A stretch of DNA of 64,000 nucleotides from Hyphodiscus hymeniophilus. Taxonomy: Eukaryota; Ascomycota; Leotiomycetes; Helotiales; Hyphodiscaceae. The translations under genes were made by a program, and so were the position numbers. This document shows positions 46,942-60,210 of the stretch, one piece after another. The first letter of the stretch is position 1. The number at the start of each line of letters is the position of its first letter. Below the pieces are notes generated by a model. It was not told where the DNA came from, ran no database searches, and was given only the letters and a program-made list of their open reading frames with translations. The stretch is from positions 1,240,001 through 1,304,000 of the forward strand of contig VNKQ01000005.1 of the NCBI GenBank assembly GCA_016508695.1, in the 5' to 3' direction.

Positions 46942-47745
46942 ATCTTTTGTTCTGGCGTTGATGACTGGGACTAAGGGGTAGAAAGTACGGGGTGGGATGG
47001 ATTCTTGCATGTTTTCTGGTAGCAGCAGATGAAGCAGTGAAGGTTTGGGTCTCGTAAAACAGCATTTCGAAGAACTTTTCTGGAGGTCTCGATTCGCAAG
47101 GCTTTCTTTACTTTCCCAATAGACTCTATTGCACCATACAGATTGTGATGCCCTATTCTTGTCTTGTGTATATGTTCCTTCCGACAATCACACATCTTCT
47201 CTTTTGTATTTCCTTCCATCACATGAGGACTTGCTGGGACTGTTACAGACTTACAGACTGAGGCTGGAGACTGCGGCCATTTGTCCTTTGGCTTTTTTTC
47301 TGCACTCAGCGGTCTCAATCAGACTTGAAAAATGGCATACCCTAAACTCCAGGCTCTCTTTCACCCTGAGCTACATACATTCAATCATATCACAATTGGC
47401 AGCCAGTGTGTTATTTCATTTGTTTGAATTTTATGCTCCCCACCTCTTGTGTGCTATGCTGCAAACTCATGAAACGTGATAATGAAGCACAACGGAAAGT
47501 GCAGTTGCAATATCCACAAAGCACAATCGAACAGCCAAACCGCGCCACACTCCATCCAAGCAAGACACCGCATTACTCAACAAACATCTCCATCCATGGG
47601 AAAGACGCAAAAACAAGGTAACCCAACAGTAATCCAATCACAAAAACGCCATGCCCAACCCCCATTCAGTTCATATGCTTCGTTTCATAACAGACGCCGC
47701 CTTTTGATGCAAGCAATAGTACAGCAAGCGCTCAATTGCAAATTT
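46942..47745. other. Convergent tail, 14-3-3 / CDC14
   Basis: About 800 bases lie between two convergent stop codons, presumably both 3' UTRs. No supported gene or structured element is seen. Confidence 0.5.
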
Positions 47746-49877
47746 CTACAATCCTGAAACCTTGCGAGTAGACGTAGCACTGATGCTGCCTACTCGCCCG
47801 CTGGTCTTGCGAACGCCTGCTCCTGTGCTCTCCTTGCCCCGCAAGCTGTCACCGCTTCGCTTTGGGCTTCCACGAACCTTGGCGAGAGCGTTTGAACCAC
47901 TTCCGGACTTCATGGAACCGGGAGTCTTCGGGCGTGCACCTACTGCTGCATTGATATTCTCAATATCGTTGCTGGAATCATCGACAGAGGAGTAGATGGT
48001 CGTAGTAGTTGTGCTTATAGAGCGCTTCTCGCTACGACCTGGTGAGCGAGAGGTTTTGCGCGAGGTTCGCATGCGGAGTTGCCATTCATCCTCTCCATCT
48101 GGGTCATCCAACGAGGAACGGTGAATAGAAATCATCTCGGTTTCTCGCTGGAGTATTTGCTCGTCCTCGGTGGTAGTATAGGCGGAGACATTGCGGCCAT
48201 AAGGATGGTGACGATCCACTGCTCTACTGGTCTTACGAGGCTGACCTGGCGTAGGGGCCGGTAAGCAATCCTCCTGGACGCCTATGCTATTGCGTTGCTC
48301 ATTGTCCACTTCTCCAAGTGGCGATCGTCGACTTGCCTGGGGCGGGGTAGAAGTTGCATTCGCCTTCAGCCATGACTTGGTAGAAACTCGAGTAGGTGTG
48401 CTTGGTGCCATTTGAGCCAATTTCTCCTTCAGCTTACTCTCGAGTTGTTCCTCGATCCACCATTCTCTGAATGTTCCTTGATTGAGATGAAGCCAGTGCT
48501 GTTGAGGACCAACGACCATTCCTGGTCTCATGAAGCGCATGTAGGCGATAATTTCATTGGCAGTGAACCCGTATCTGTAGATCAAGTATGCTCCAATCAG
48601 GCAACCTGTTCGTCCAAGACCTGCTTTGCAATGAACTGCTATACCCCTCTTCTTGACAGTGATCATTTCATGGGCCAGGGTGATGAATTTGCGAACCACA
48701 CTCATGGATGGACAAGTGCCATCATCAAATATCATATCCAAATGCTCAATACCAAGCGCAGTGAAGTACGATGGCGAATATAATTCCGAGTTCAAGCGAA
48801 CGACCAGACCGATGTTGCGTTCCGAGAAATGCTTGAGGACGTTCTTGAATGGTGCAGGAAGGGTTGGGTGGGCATCAACAGACTCAAGAGTCGAAGGAAG
48901 AGTGGCATACAGTGGGGAAGTAGACAGGATAGGTGCGACTGGAGTGTGTTGTGGCGATGCGAATGCGAGGAAGTCTGGAGTCAACCAGTTGAAGTCACCT
49001 TGGTCCACGCGCTCGTATCTCTCATATTCCTCCAAGTCGAAAGCAGGCAGAGCACAAAAACCTTGCTCTTTCGCACGCCAAACTCCATACACAACATCTT
49101 GAACTGTAATTCCATAATCTGCCTGGCTGTATCCTGCGTCGCGGAAGGGCATGAGAGGGGGATCAGCCTGTGCTATTGGTGCAAGGGCGAGATGTGGTGC
49201 CCAGGATTGGATGAGGACCATATAGGAGGCCAAGAGGCAGGCAGCGTTCGCTCGACCTGATTATATATTAGTAACTGGTTGTTTTCACGGAGACTGTGAA
49301 CTTACTCCGTGCATCCGCTTTGCTCCAGAAGACGACTGGCTTGTCCTTATTCTCAGGCGCCCCTAGGATATCGTGGAATTGAACAGCGAATCGGTACAGA
49401 TGTCCAATGTGCAATGGTCCAAAGTCGTGGTGGAATGCATTGTATAGTAGCGAATCATCGATAGAGAAATAATAAGGAGGGCTGCGCTCTCGTTGCGAAA
49501 CGGCGGCTGGACCGTCGACAGCTCTAGCTGATCGCTTGGTTGGGGATCGTCGTGAAGGCTGCGGATCAGGATATGGGAAGAGAGTATCTTGTGTTGGGGG
49601 AGTAGTGTACGATGCTAGATATAATCGGTCTGATACGTAGGTTAGCCAACTGTGCGGCGATTGACGCTGCTTGACGAGTTTCTTGAGTTCCTCTTCCTGC
49701 CATTCGATCGCTGCCAGATAAGTCATGGTAGTCATGCTATCAGAACATAATAATGTCGAAGAGCTCACGATACTCAATGCATTGGACAATTGTTGTTGGA
49801 GTTTTTGAACATGGCGAAAACTTCAGCTTACCTGGAATATACTCGATGATCTGCCCATACTTTACTGCAGGTGGCAT
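47746..49877 (-). CDS. CDC14: Cdc14 dual-specificity protein phosphatase
   Basis: Cdc14 removes phosphate from Cdk sites to promote mitotic exit, cytokinesis and septation; in fungi it moves between nucleolus, spindle pole and division site. Exons on the minus strand, 49877-49832, 49629-49306 and 49256-47746, encode 626 aa. It begins MPPAVKYGQIIEYIP-DRLYLASYTTPP, the conserved Cdc14 start, joined across a 202-nt intron. The first tandem phosphatase-like domain follows. The second contains the catalytic P-loop HCKAGLGRTG (nucleophile about Cys333, Arg about 339) with the preceding acid loop MIFDDGTCP, and LIGAYLIYRYGF after it. The C-terminal third is disordered, basic and Ser-rich, with many Ser-Pro and Arg-x-x-Ser sites typical of regulation. 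It is divergent from PCC1, 435 bases apart. An ATG in frame at 49970 is possible but less family-like. Confidence 0.96.
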
Positions 49878-50312
49878 GGTGAACGATTGGTACTCTGTGG
49901 TACTAAGGTACAAGAGAGTCGCGGTTGCCAGTCTTTTGCGGTACTCGGAGGGAAAGAAGGTAGTTTTCACCGTCGATGCGCCGTCCTTGATTTATGTTGC
50001 CTAAACAATGCCTCCCAGGAATCGATAGAGACCGATACTGTTATGTAAAAAGTATATTAAATTCGAAACCCCTAGTTTTTGAAGTGAAAGTTGACCTTTG
50101 GATATCGAAAGTTGGATTATGAAGGATGTTTGGAGTCCGGGTGCTTTTGTGATGTGTTGTGTTGTGCTGGGTCTCGAAACGGTTAGCCTTGAACCGTCGC
50201 CATGGGCAACGGAAGACACGATTAAGCCTCGCAATGCTGGCAATTTCGCCTCTCGAAGTTTGATCAATGCACATTTCAATCCTTGTCCGAAGCTCCCAGG
50301 CGTATCGCTAAG
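49878..50312. promoter_or_regulatory. Divergent promoter, CDC14 / PCC1
   Basis: The 435 bases between divergent start codons must serve both genes. I recognise no specific site in it. Confidence 0.5.
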
Positions 50313-50715
50313 ATGACAACTCAAGTCCAAGATCCCGACTTTCCATGCTCACTGTATGTTCGTTTTCTCTGCCCCAAACCTGATCGCTGACAAGCATTCC
50401 AGGGTCATTGATCTACCCCTCCCTACATCGCGTCTGGCATCTGCTGCTTCCCAAGCGTTGCGGGTTGACAAGGAACTATCGCCACTCGTCCGCCGATCTT
50501 TCTACACCCTACCGGCTGCTGTGTCGAATCCTGCTGAGGATGCAACTCTCGTCCACACCTCAGAGGAAACTATCTTGAGGACCGAGTACAAAGCTACTAC
50601 GAACAGAATGCTGAGGGTCGCTGTCAATGGCTTCATGGAGAGTTTGAGTGTGGTTCTTGGTGTTATGGAGGAGTTAGACATTGATGTCCTTGGTGTAGAC
50701 TCTGGAAAAGAATGA
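50313..50715 (+). CDS. PCC1: KEOPS/EKC subunit Pcc1
   Basis: Pcc1 is the small dimerising subunit of the KEOPS/EKC complex, which makes the t6A modification at position 37 of ANN-decoding tRNAs and also affects telomeres and transcription. Two exons, 50313-50353 and 50403-50715, with a 49-nt intron, encode 117 aa; family members have about 80-120. The CTAG/Pcc1 fold shows as VIDLPLPTSRLASAASQAL, then a variable loop, then ILRTEYKATTNRMLRVAVNG and FMESLSVVLGVMEELD. The Arg-x-Leu-Arg-Val-Ala-x-Asn-Gly pattern is the family hallmark. The ATG at 50313 is the first in frame with the exon 1 reading. The gene is short and close to CDC14 on the other strand. Confidence 0.93.
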
Positions 50716-53700
50716 AAGATTCGCCAGTGCTGGACTAGGCAGTGCTCAAAGAACGCTGGCCAATGAAGCTGTGATCGCTGTCATATGGTTGCGAAGCATT
50801 GCTACAATGCGGAGAAGCTACAGTTGAGGTCTGAAGTGGCTCAGAAACAATCATGTTGCGCAAGACAATTCTTGTGCGACTGTAAGTGAGCCAGTACTGA
50901 AGGTCGGTTGGAGCTATTTTCTCCAAACGCAAGCTTCACTGGAAATTGTAGTCGGTCTACGGCTCGAAGTTCTTCGTGCTCCGAGTGTCGGTTGAGAAAG
51001 TGTCGAAATATGATTGGAGTAACTTGGCCTGTCGCTTTGCCAATGAAATTACGCAGAGCTTTTAAAATTCAAACTCTAAGATACAATTTACCTTTGTAAT
51101 TCTCCTATGTTCGGTGCTTCGTGCTGAACAGACCAATGAGCACATGCTTTTTCAAAGTTTTCCCTCTACCGCTTTGTTTAGTTTGAAAATTCCCATCACT
51201 CAAAAGACAACGAGATCTTTAGCGGCTCTAGGATATCTCTTGTGGGCGGCTTGATTCCTCTCCGGCACTTCTGTGTTTACTCAGGGGAAATGGTTTCAAG
51301 GTCTTTACTCTTCAAGCTATTAGGAGGATTTATACGAAGTAATGCTGCATCCTGACGCAGATCATTTAGAGATATTACTACTACCCTTACGTTCACGCAA
51401 CTTTCTCGCTTTATATTGGCAGAAATGGAAGTGCCAAGTTCACAGAGTGCATGATATCTCTTGTTATTCTCGTCAACTGCCAGCGACTCGCCGGTCTGTC
51501 TACAGTAGTCCATTTCTCTCGTGTCTCACAACTCGCCTGCGGGAGAAATATCAAGTGTTTGGCTTCAATGCTCCCTAGGTCTCAAAGTCTAGTGTTTGCT
51601 AAGTTACATTACTGCCGTAAGGTCGACGAAGACGCTTCTTGCTCCTTGGTTCCGGACTCCATTCTGGGCAGTTTCGAATGCCTTTACCTCGCACTGAATG
51701 AGGATGTGATATGCTTGACATTTGACGAGAAAGAGAATTCGAGTCTTCGGTCAGAACGCTTAAGTCCGAAAACGCAACGGGTTATGCGTCGAAGTTGATG
51801 TTGATAATGAAGTGGTAGCCAAGACTCCTCTAGCTAAGTATGCCAACACTCAGTCCCTCACGGGAAGCCAGGGATACGGAACGCAAGAAGAGGAGCGAAA
51901 TCCCGAGGCTCTGCACTTCCAAAAATCAAGTACTTATACATACTCTCCATCTGCTCTTAGATCAATCCGGCCTTGTAATCCTCCCAGCTGTAGCCCAACT
52001 CAGTGCTCATTCTACTCCTTCCCTTACCTTTTCCATGTGCGATGAGCCTACGGCCAAAGTCCTCGTTCACGAGCCTATCTGTCCTCTTCCCAATCATATA
52101 AAAGAAGGTCCAGTCCGGATGGACTCGCTATCTATAGTTCAGAGGTAGTGGAGGTGGCTGAGGGCAAACAAGGATGGTCGAAGACAAAGCACTTATCGGA
52201 GATGCATAGTGTAGTAACCACTGGATTTATCTAGATTGTCATTAAGCAGAGACAAGGTAATGGTCTGAGGACGACTAGGTTGCTGAGATATAGCTCCAAG
52301 GTAAGCTCCAAGATCGTTTATGTCAAGTTGACTGAACCAAAAGCGCCGGCACAGAGAAGTAGAGGCCAAGAATTTCTCACCCCGTTGGATGTATTTTTTC
52401 GCCGAAGTGCCTCAGAGCAGAGGAAGCACAAGGGCAGGCTTAATTGCGTCTAATGGGAGAAATTAATACATCATTCTATTCACACGTCAGGTTGATTTTT
52501 AGGTAGGCTCAAGATCTGCCTCCGCGTGGTCGAGCCGTCTCTCTTTTCTTCCATGCTTTCAAAGCCCACTGTATTGTTACTGAAGTTTGTGACATTGTAC
52601 TTGATTGAGCCGCAAGCCTTGAAAGACTTGACTAGGCATGTAAAAGGAAAGGGTGTCTATAAAGTAGGTAACTTGTGACAAGGAATAGGAGGTTTGCCTT
52701 CATTGGACGTGGTTTGGGACCTTGTTATGGGGTGTACCAAAGTTAAATTACTCACAATAGTGACCTATTTGAAATCCCTCAATTTAATCAATCCCGAATA
52801 GTAAAAGTTGAATTCAAGATTTTGGTCGCTCTCATCCAACCTCTTCTGTCGACAGGAAAGTCAAACTCTGAGGTCCCAAACTGAGCTCTAAGGAACATCA
52901 TGGGTTCCGACTAATGTGGGGGGCCCTAGGATTTGATTTCTTGCGAGCCGTTTCCAGGCGTGTGGATGGAATTATCTTCCATCTGTAGTGGACCTCCTGC
53001 ACGACTCATACACGCATCGTGGGGGATCAGCTTCTTCTGATTGGCTACTTGAATTTACAAGAATAACTGAAATGACTTGCATCGCAACTTACTTGCCTCC
53101 TCATTCGCTCTTACGATGCGCTCTCTGGCATCCTGGGACGTCCTTCTAGAAGCTTTCGTGGAACACCCCGAAGCCCTTCTGCTCAAGTCCGTATTCGCTC
53201 TCAAAGACACTAGGATTCCTAGACCCTTCCGGATCTAATATCAGATCTCCTGCCCGAGATCCCGAGACGGCCAAGTTTTATGCACCTCTTCTCCTTTCAA
53301 GACAGGAGAGTGAGGAGGCGAGAAATGCTTTTGCGCGTTTGTGGTTGCAACTAAGGAAGTGGGGTGAGGCAGGCATACCGGAGAAAAAGTCCCAGTGCGG
53401 TACCTGGAGGCAGTCGACATTGCGGAGGTATCGCCTTGGAAGAGGAGAGATATGTGAATTTTTATCATGCATCCCAGCGTCGTGCAAGGTCCTCCTCGTC
53501 CTGGTCGGCTGCTTCAGCGTGATGCAAAGGGGCGACCACCTAGAGATGAGCTTGAGCTCGCATCAGCCAAATGCGCGACGATCACGGAAATGCCAGTGTG
53601 AGACGGATGCTGCAGCTCGAGAGAGAACCCTTCCTCGCTTGCGAAGGTTCTGCAGGCTTTTCCACCAGTCTGTCCACCCCTCCCCCCTTGCTGCCGCTCT

Positions 53701-55070
53701 ACTACAAGGTTGGGATCATTCCTGTGGCTGCAGACGTGGGTTGAGGAGAACTGTGAACATGAACAGGAGACGAAGGTCACACAGGGAGATCGGCCGTCCT
53801 TCAAGGCTTACTTCATCCATCCTTCCTGAATAGAAGAAGTACAGCTGACGTTGGAGGAGGGATCGGATTGATCCAATAGAAAGTTGCAAAGCGACTCATC
53901 ACGACTAAGTAGATGGACCTGGGTTTGCAGCCTGCGGAGAAACAAGACGAATAAACCCCCACAGCGCCGCATTGTAGCTACGGTAGCAGTAAGTAATGGT
54001 GCAGAGGCGATATTGGACCGTCCGCAGAGTCCCGGACTCACACAGCTGACAGCTGCTTTCCCTTTTCTGCTTGAGAGCGCAGCATCATCTATCTACACCT
54101 TCGTGGAAGCCATGCCACCGCGACAGCACTGTTTCATGCTCTAGTGTATGCTGTGTGATCCTCCATCCTGAAGCCTGCCCGCTCCAGCTGTTCCCCCAAT
54201 TCCTGGAGGTTACTTCTTCTGCTTCTTCTCAAGCTCGACCAGTCCTCCAACGTCCCTTCGATCTACTTAGTCTATGGACATTACTGTGTCTATGGCGCAA
54301 CGTCTGGCTCTGGAACCACTCAGTACCTACCGTCTTTCAAGGCTGGAATCTTACGAAATATCAGCCGCGTCAACCGCGTCAACCGGATTTGCTGCTCAGG
54401 TAGAGTCCCTGTAGGACGAAGTTGAATGTCACGATCCAACACAAGTGCCACTCTTTTGATCCCCGCTATTACTTGCGCTGCGACGGCTACCCGGAAGTAT
54501 CGAGCTTGTCAATTTTGAGTCTTTTCTTTTCAAGAGCCAAAGTGCCGTCACAGCTCCACTCCATCCTCAGGTAACATCGCCGTCAAGCGCCGAGTCCAAG
54601 TCGAGTCGAGTTTTTCCAGCCTCCAGCAGAAAAAGCCGTCGTCGCTACGAAGCTCTATTACTGTCAACTGCAAGTAGCCGACCCAACCTCGAGTATCAGG
54701 AGCCACGATCACTCGATCAGCGGAAAGTATCAAATTCTCATCTCTTCTTGAGATCTCTGCCATTTATCCACGCCTGCCGCTCGCCCACCTTTGTCGAAGG
54801 CTACGAAATACCTGGTGTTGGTACGGAGGGTCCAGCCCGCGAAATTGCGAGACCCACTGGGCTGGTCTGAGCTCTTTCCACTTCCACTTCCACGCCCGCG
54901 CCTTGCAATCTTTTTTATCGCGCACGATTGGATTGGATTGGTCCGATCTGCCCCTCGAGACTAAGAAACGACTTCACTCCAGCACACTGCAACACTTTGA
55001 CTTTGCAATACTGGATACATCCAGTAATCCGCAGGAGAATTTTGTCGCAGAAGCTTTTCAGACAGCGAAG
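50716..55070. other. 4.4-kb gene-poor interval and NUC-1-like leader
   Basis: No open frame in this stretch has recognisable homology, plausible introns or coding-like composition. Short tandem runs occur (CCGCGTCAA twice near 54364-54381; TTCCAC three times near 54880-54895). From about 54500 the DNA is pyrimidine-rich and resembles a promoter and leader for the downstream bHLH gene; the leader stays open in frame with that gene from about 54903 but has no ATG before 55071. Confidence 0.45.
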
Positions 55071-57022
55071 ATGGATTCGTCGGGTGGCTGGAATGGGCAC
55101 GATGCCAGTGATTTTGGGGGATTCTTAGATCTTGAGATCAACAACCTCGGTTTCGACTTCCAGGACTTCAATTCGCAGCAAAATCAGGCTGGGCAGATGA
55201 TGCATCAGAGTGAGGGAGATTCGATGGACACAACTATGCAGGAGCACATGCCGTCTATGACAAGTTCGACGAGCCACCCCACTATCGCAGCGGCACCCAT
55301 TGCGCATACCCATCATTCGAGCGATAGTCTGGTGGAATTGGATGCTCAGATACAAGCCTTGCAGTATCAAAGGCAGCAGCAGCATGCGCGACAAATGCAA
55401 GAGCTTCAACGCAGCTTTTATGCGCAAAGTCGAATGATCCCACCAACACCCAACAGTGTCGAAATGCATGGAGGCAGCGCCCAGTTTTACCCTCAATCAG
55501 ACCCCCAGCAGCAAGCCATGTACGAGCGGTTTCGGATGCAAGTGAAAGAGCAAGAGGTTTGTCTAACCCGGACCTGTGTCGAACATGGTAACTGATATTG
55601 GCATAATAGATGGCATTTACTCCACTCGTTTCCCCCGCAGTTACCCCTCTCGAACCACACTTCAACATACCCGAATATACTGTTCCTGGAGCCTACTTCA
55701 GCCCTCTGAGCTCACCTGCTCTACATGCCCAGAATGAACAAATATCAGTCTACGATCGACCTCATTCGGGAACAACGAACTCCCCCATTGACTTAAATAC
55801 AGAGTCACACTCTGCTCCAAACAGCTCCGCTCTGCTCTCGAGAAAGTCGAGCCGAAAACCTCCACAAAAGCAGCGAAGTACACGTAGTGTGAAGCAATCA
55901 CCTATCGTCAAGCCACGGAAAGCAAAGAAAGGCTCCATAACGTCCCTCCCAGCCCAAGCTCTATCGGGTGTCTTGGAGCCTTCCAATACTGGAAGCACAA
56001 ATTCGAAAACTACTAGTTCTTCGCATTCAGCAATCAGTACCGAAGAGTCTGAAAATGATTCAATTTCACCTGAGCATTTATCAGACATGGCTCCACCACC
56101 ATTACCCCTGCCGGGCTCGGCTGGAAGATCACCGTACGTCCAGGCGCAGAAGAATGGAAGAAATGGTGTACTCCCTCTGGGGTCTCCTGCTACCCCAGCT
56201 TCTCTGATGCGACTTCCAGCTTCTCCAGCCACTGAACAGCATTCTGCCAATCAAGATATAGATATGGATGAATTTTGCCTACCCGAAGCTGCCACCGTGG
56301 TTCCCAAACCTTCACTCTCTCGCATTGAGACCCAGTCTGATGGCCAAACTACACCTACATTGAGTTCAACGAGCGCAAGAACCCCGGGTTTTCAACCGCT
56401 TCCCTCTCCAGCCTTTGCCCGTCCGAGGCTTTCCACATCTGCAAGCCAAAGTCCTCAAATCGATGCCATGAACGGGACGAATGGCAACAGAAAGACCCCT
56501 CAGCTAGCGGCTCGAGGTACGAAGAAAAGGACAAGTAGCTCTGTACTTGCATCACCGGCTCTTCTTCCCAGGATATCGCCTAGCATTAAGCCTCTTCTGC
56601 CAGGCGGTGGCTCAGTCTCCGAGGACACGGCATCACTTCTTCTAGCGTCAAAGTCGAACTATCAGAATATCCTTGAAGGGACACACCTTCCTGGTGTCTC
56701 TTATCCGATGGAGCTTTCAACAAACCTGACGTCGAAGCGCACATCTCACAAAATCGCTGAGCAAGGAAGGAGGAACCGTATCAATTCTGCTCTACAAGAA
56801 ATCGCTACCCTTCTTCCTCGAAACCCTGGAAAAGACAGCAGCGGTGAAAAGAGTGGGAGCGGCGACGGAGGAGAGACCGGCAAAGGAGCCGCAGCTCAGA
56901 GCGCAAACAGCAAAGCTAGCACAGTCGAACTCGCTATCGAATACATCAAGCAGTTGAAGTCCGATCTTGAGGAGGCGACTAAGCGTGCTGAGGAAGCAGA
57001 GAGAAGACTTGGTGTCACATGA
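55071..57022 (+). CDS. nuc-1: bHLH transcription factor, NUC-1/PHO4/PalcA type
   Basis: NUC-1 (Neurospora), PalcA (Aspergillus) and Pho4 (yeast) switch on phosphate-acquisition genes in the nucleus when phosphate is scarce. Exons 55071-55556 and 55610-57022 around a 53-nt intron encode 632 aa. The bHLH domain sits at the very C-terminus, about residues 538-625. Its basic region is KRTSHKIAEQGRRNRIN with the His/Glu/Arg residues that read E-box CACGTG. Helix 1 is SALQEIATLLPR. An unusually long Gly/Ser-rich loop of some 30 residues is typical of this family. Helix 2 is STVELAIEYIKQLKSDLEE. The rest is low-complexity with Gln, Ser and Pro; the segment before the bHLH, NYQNILEGTHLPGVSYPMEL, looks conserved. 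The ATG at 55071 is the first in frame. Regulation would be by the Pho85-type cyclin-kinase module; nothing here shows it. Confidence 0.93.
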
Positions 57023-57596
57023 GCGCTATGGCGCAGGTCAAAAGAGTCGGGTTGAAGGTTTTGCAAAAAGAGGCAGAAGGCAAGCGGGATTGGCATACAA
57101 CGGGGGCCCTTTGTTCTTTTGATACTATGGCGTTTTGGGAGAACATGATACCTGACATCGTTTATGTCATCATTGATGATTGTATGCGTCATTTGATAAT
57201 GGTTAATATATATATGGAAAATCATGGCTGGGATTTTGGGGGTGGGCGGTATACATCTGTTTGGTTTGCATACGCAGTCATGTTATTGTTTGGACGGCAG
57301 CAGAGCTGTTTCCTATCACTGGTCTCGATGTTCGACGTTGATATCATCTCAGTGCTATATTGGCCAGATCGGTATATGTTTTTCAAAAGACATAGCTGTA
57401 CGTAGTTGAGCAAAATCCAGATATTGCACATATACATAGCATCTTGCTCAATTGCCTATTCAAGCGTTTATGTATAGACACTGCTGGAATGGACGATGAT
57501 GCTCAACTCGAGCACGAAATCACACCTGCTTCACCACATCCACCCCCAGTAAAAAGCTCCCCTTTCCCCTTCCTTCTCTTTCCCAGAACGATGAAT
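57023..57596. other. Convergent tail, NUC-1-like / hydrolase
   Basis: About 570 bases of presumed 3' UTRs lie between convergent stops. A 128-codon open frame at 57019-57405 overlaps the stop of the bHLH gene and shows no known features. Confidence 0.45.
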
Positions 57597-59059
57597 TCAG
57601 ACAGCGTCCTTGAAATCCCTCAAGAACCCCCACCTCGCCTCCGCGGCCCAGCCTTTCCCCACAAAACCATCCAGATACCCCGGGAAGAAGTCCAGCACTT
57701 CCAGCAGCGAATCGTCATGTGCCATGATCACGATCACCTCCTCGTCCGCATCCGTCTCCATGACTTTCCGTATCGTGTCTCTCGCCTCCCGCGAGTTGTA
57801 CGCCATGGGCGACGTGCCGTCAAGGGGCGCCTTGAGGTCGTAGAAGGGCTTGCAGGGATCGCCTGCGAGGATGTCAGATGGAGGCTTGTACGGTATGGGG
57901 AGTGACGTTTGATAGAAGTCTAGGGACTGTCATACGCTGGAGGCATAGGTCCAAGACACGAGGAGATGATGAGGAGATTGAGATAGTGCATACCGTCTCG
58001 CAACAAGCCCTCGAACAGACTCCCGGGACAGACTTTCTGCCCCGCGTCCCACGGGTGCGGACTGATGCGCTCCGGCAACGGCCTGTAAGGACTGGGTCTG
58101 AACTCGCCGTTGTGATGACAGGCGTCGCCGCCCATGAACACGAAGCCCTCTTTCCCATCCTCGCCTCTCACCCTAGCCAGCGCGCCGAGGTGTCCGACCG
58201 CATGGCCCGGCGCATCGAGGATGTAGAAACTGCCGTCGGCGAAGTAATCCAGGGCTCTGAAGTTCCCGACTTTCACGATCCGCTCCCCTCCTGCGCCGGC
58301 GCTGTCGTCCGGGCCGAAATCGAGCTCGCGAAGCTCGCGGTCCGCGTAGTCGGATTCGAGGATCACGCCCTTGGGGTTCGAGGGATAGCCGGGCACGAAG
58401 GCTGATTTGAAGCCGGGGCCGACGATCAGGGCTGTGGAGGAGGGGAAGAGGGATGGATCGCCCGTGTGGTCCCAGTGCCAGTGGCTCCAGATTATGCTCT
58501 CTATGGATGCCGGGTCGATGCTGTGCTCGGAGAGGATTGTGGGGCTGTCCTTCTGGACCGAGACATCGAAGCCACTGGACATCTCGAGTCAGCTTCTTTG
58601 CTGTTCCCTATGTCGCGAAGATATAGCTGGTAAGGAGAACGAGGCATCGTGGCTTCTGCACCTCCGGTTCCGTCCTAATCAAGTTCTCTATGTATATTCC
58701 AAAGCCAGCACACTGGCTCAGCATCCCAATCGCACGAGCCGTGTGCTCCCTCCCAGAAACAAAGGAAATTCTTACTAAAGCTTTAAGTTCCCATAAACAA
58801 GCGGTGAAAGGTTCTCCCAATCCTTCCTAACGCCCAGATCGAACAACACGCTCCTCTTAAGCTTAGGATGGGTAATAAGAAAGGCAAACGCAGGACAGTT
58901 CAACGCTTCATGTCCCTTGATGGCCGGCTCAAGGAAAGAGTCCAGCTTAACGTTACCGATCTGGGCAGTCGTGTCTATGATCTGCACATGTACGCTTGAG
59001 TCTGACGGAGGGATGTTGAGTATTGGTGCTGGCACGGCTTGAGAGTGGGGGTGTGCCAT
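57597..59059 (-). CDS. Metallo-beta-lactamase-fold hydrolase, lactonase-like
   Basis: This is a soluble metal-dependent hydrolase of the MBL superfamily, closest by motif order to the fungal relatives of acyl-homoserine lactonases; the substrate is unknown. Exons on the minus strand, 59059-58776, 58574-57994 and 57919-57597, encode 395 aa. Metal-binding motifs are in order: VLFDLGVRKDW before the site, HWHWDHTGD (H-x-H-x-D-H), the His in LDAPGHAVGHLGAL, Asp in FMGGDACHH, and a late IMAHDDSLLEV. The introns are 201 and 74 nt; the first uses a TTTA/GTAAGA donor and joins to give YGFDVSVQKD, and the second gives RDDFYQTSLPIPY. No signal peptide or membrane segment is seen. The base composition of exon 2 is GC-rich compared with its neighbours (many CGC, GGG and GCG codons), which may simply reflect codon bias. 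Confidence 0.88.
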
Positions 59060-60210
59060 TGCGAGGAAGCTTTCCTGAGGAAGATGAAGGTTAGAGGAAA
59101 TAACGCAAATATAAAGGGATTGTATGAGGAGAGTGAAAAGTAAGCCCTTTGAGTTATTATAGCAAAGATAAGGTGCGAGGTTGAGCCTTGCGGCTGCCCC
59201 GTTATGGTCAACCTGTACGAAGGCGCTCGTCGACTTTGGATAGCCTAATGCCTGCAGGTCCTGTGTGCCACAGCCTTGCGCGGAGTGTTACGTTAGCGCC
59301 AGGGACTCGGCCGTGCCGCCTAGCGGTGCGGGATTTGGCTCTTCCATTGCGGCGAACTTGAGATGCAGATCCTGATGCACGCAAGAGTCTCCGTGGGTGT
59401 AGGTATGGCACAGTCCAGCGCCAGCACCAGTGATGTAGAGATGGTTTGGATACCGGGCACCGACTCCTGAGTTGGAGTTCTGACATGATCTCAAGCTTTC
59501 AATCTACTCGAATGAGTGAGCATATGATGTATCAAGGTCAAGCTCAGGACGACATCCAAGAATGTGCCCCTGAGGAATCTCATGCTTCATCGGGGAGTCT
59601 TGGTGTTTCTTCTCAAAACCCGGGACTGGATGCTTTCAAACCTCCTGCCTGCCCTTACCGGGACGGAAGGAGATTGTCACATTATGACCACTTGGCTAAG
59701 AGATTTCAAACCAAATTGTCTGTTGATGGATTGTAGGCTTAGCCTTGAGGCGAGAACAGAGTCGAAAAATGGAGGTCACGGGAGATGCAGTTGATAGACT
59801 GATGATGATTATATGACATTTCATCTGCTTCTTCCCTCATCTTTCTCCTTTCCTTTCTCATCCAAAGTTTCTCCTTACATTTAAGCATTAACGACCATGC
59901 GATGCTATTACTACCAATGACACTTAGGGATGGTATCGAACAATAAAATAAAAACCACAGCGTGGTTGACTCCGCATGCAAGATCTAGTATACTACCATC
60001 TAACCAGAGGCAATAAACCTTCTTTCAATGTGAAAATAATTCATCAGAACGCCTAATCATCAAAGACAGATTCGAAGCCAGTCTACTTTTGACCTGCTCC
60101 ATTGAAAACAAGTTACCTAATCCCAAAATATGCAACGAATTGAGAGAAATGCCCAAATGCTCAGACGCTAATGTTCAAGAATGGAAAAGAAGAAGATTCA
60201 AAAGCGAGTG
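59060..60210. other. Intergenic, hydrolase promoter and Kelch gene 3' end
   Basis: About 1.15 kb without a supported gene. Short open frames on both strands lack recognisable features. The part near 59.8-60.2 kb is AT-rich, as expected for the 3' UTR of the downstream minus-strand gene. Confidence 0.45.
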
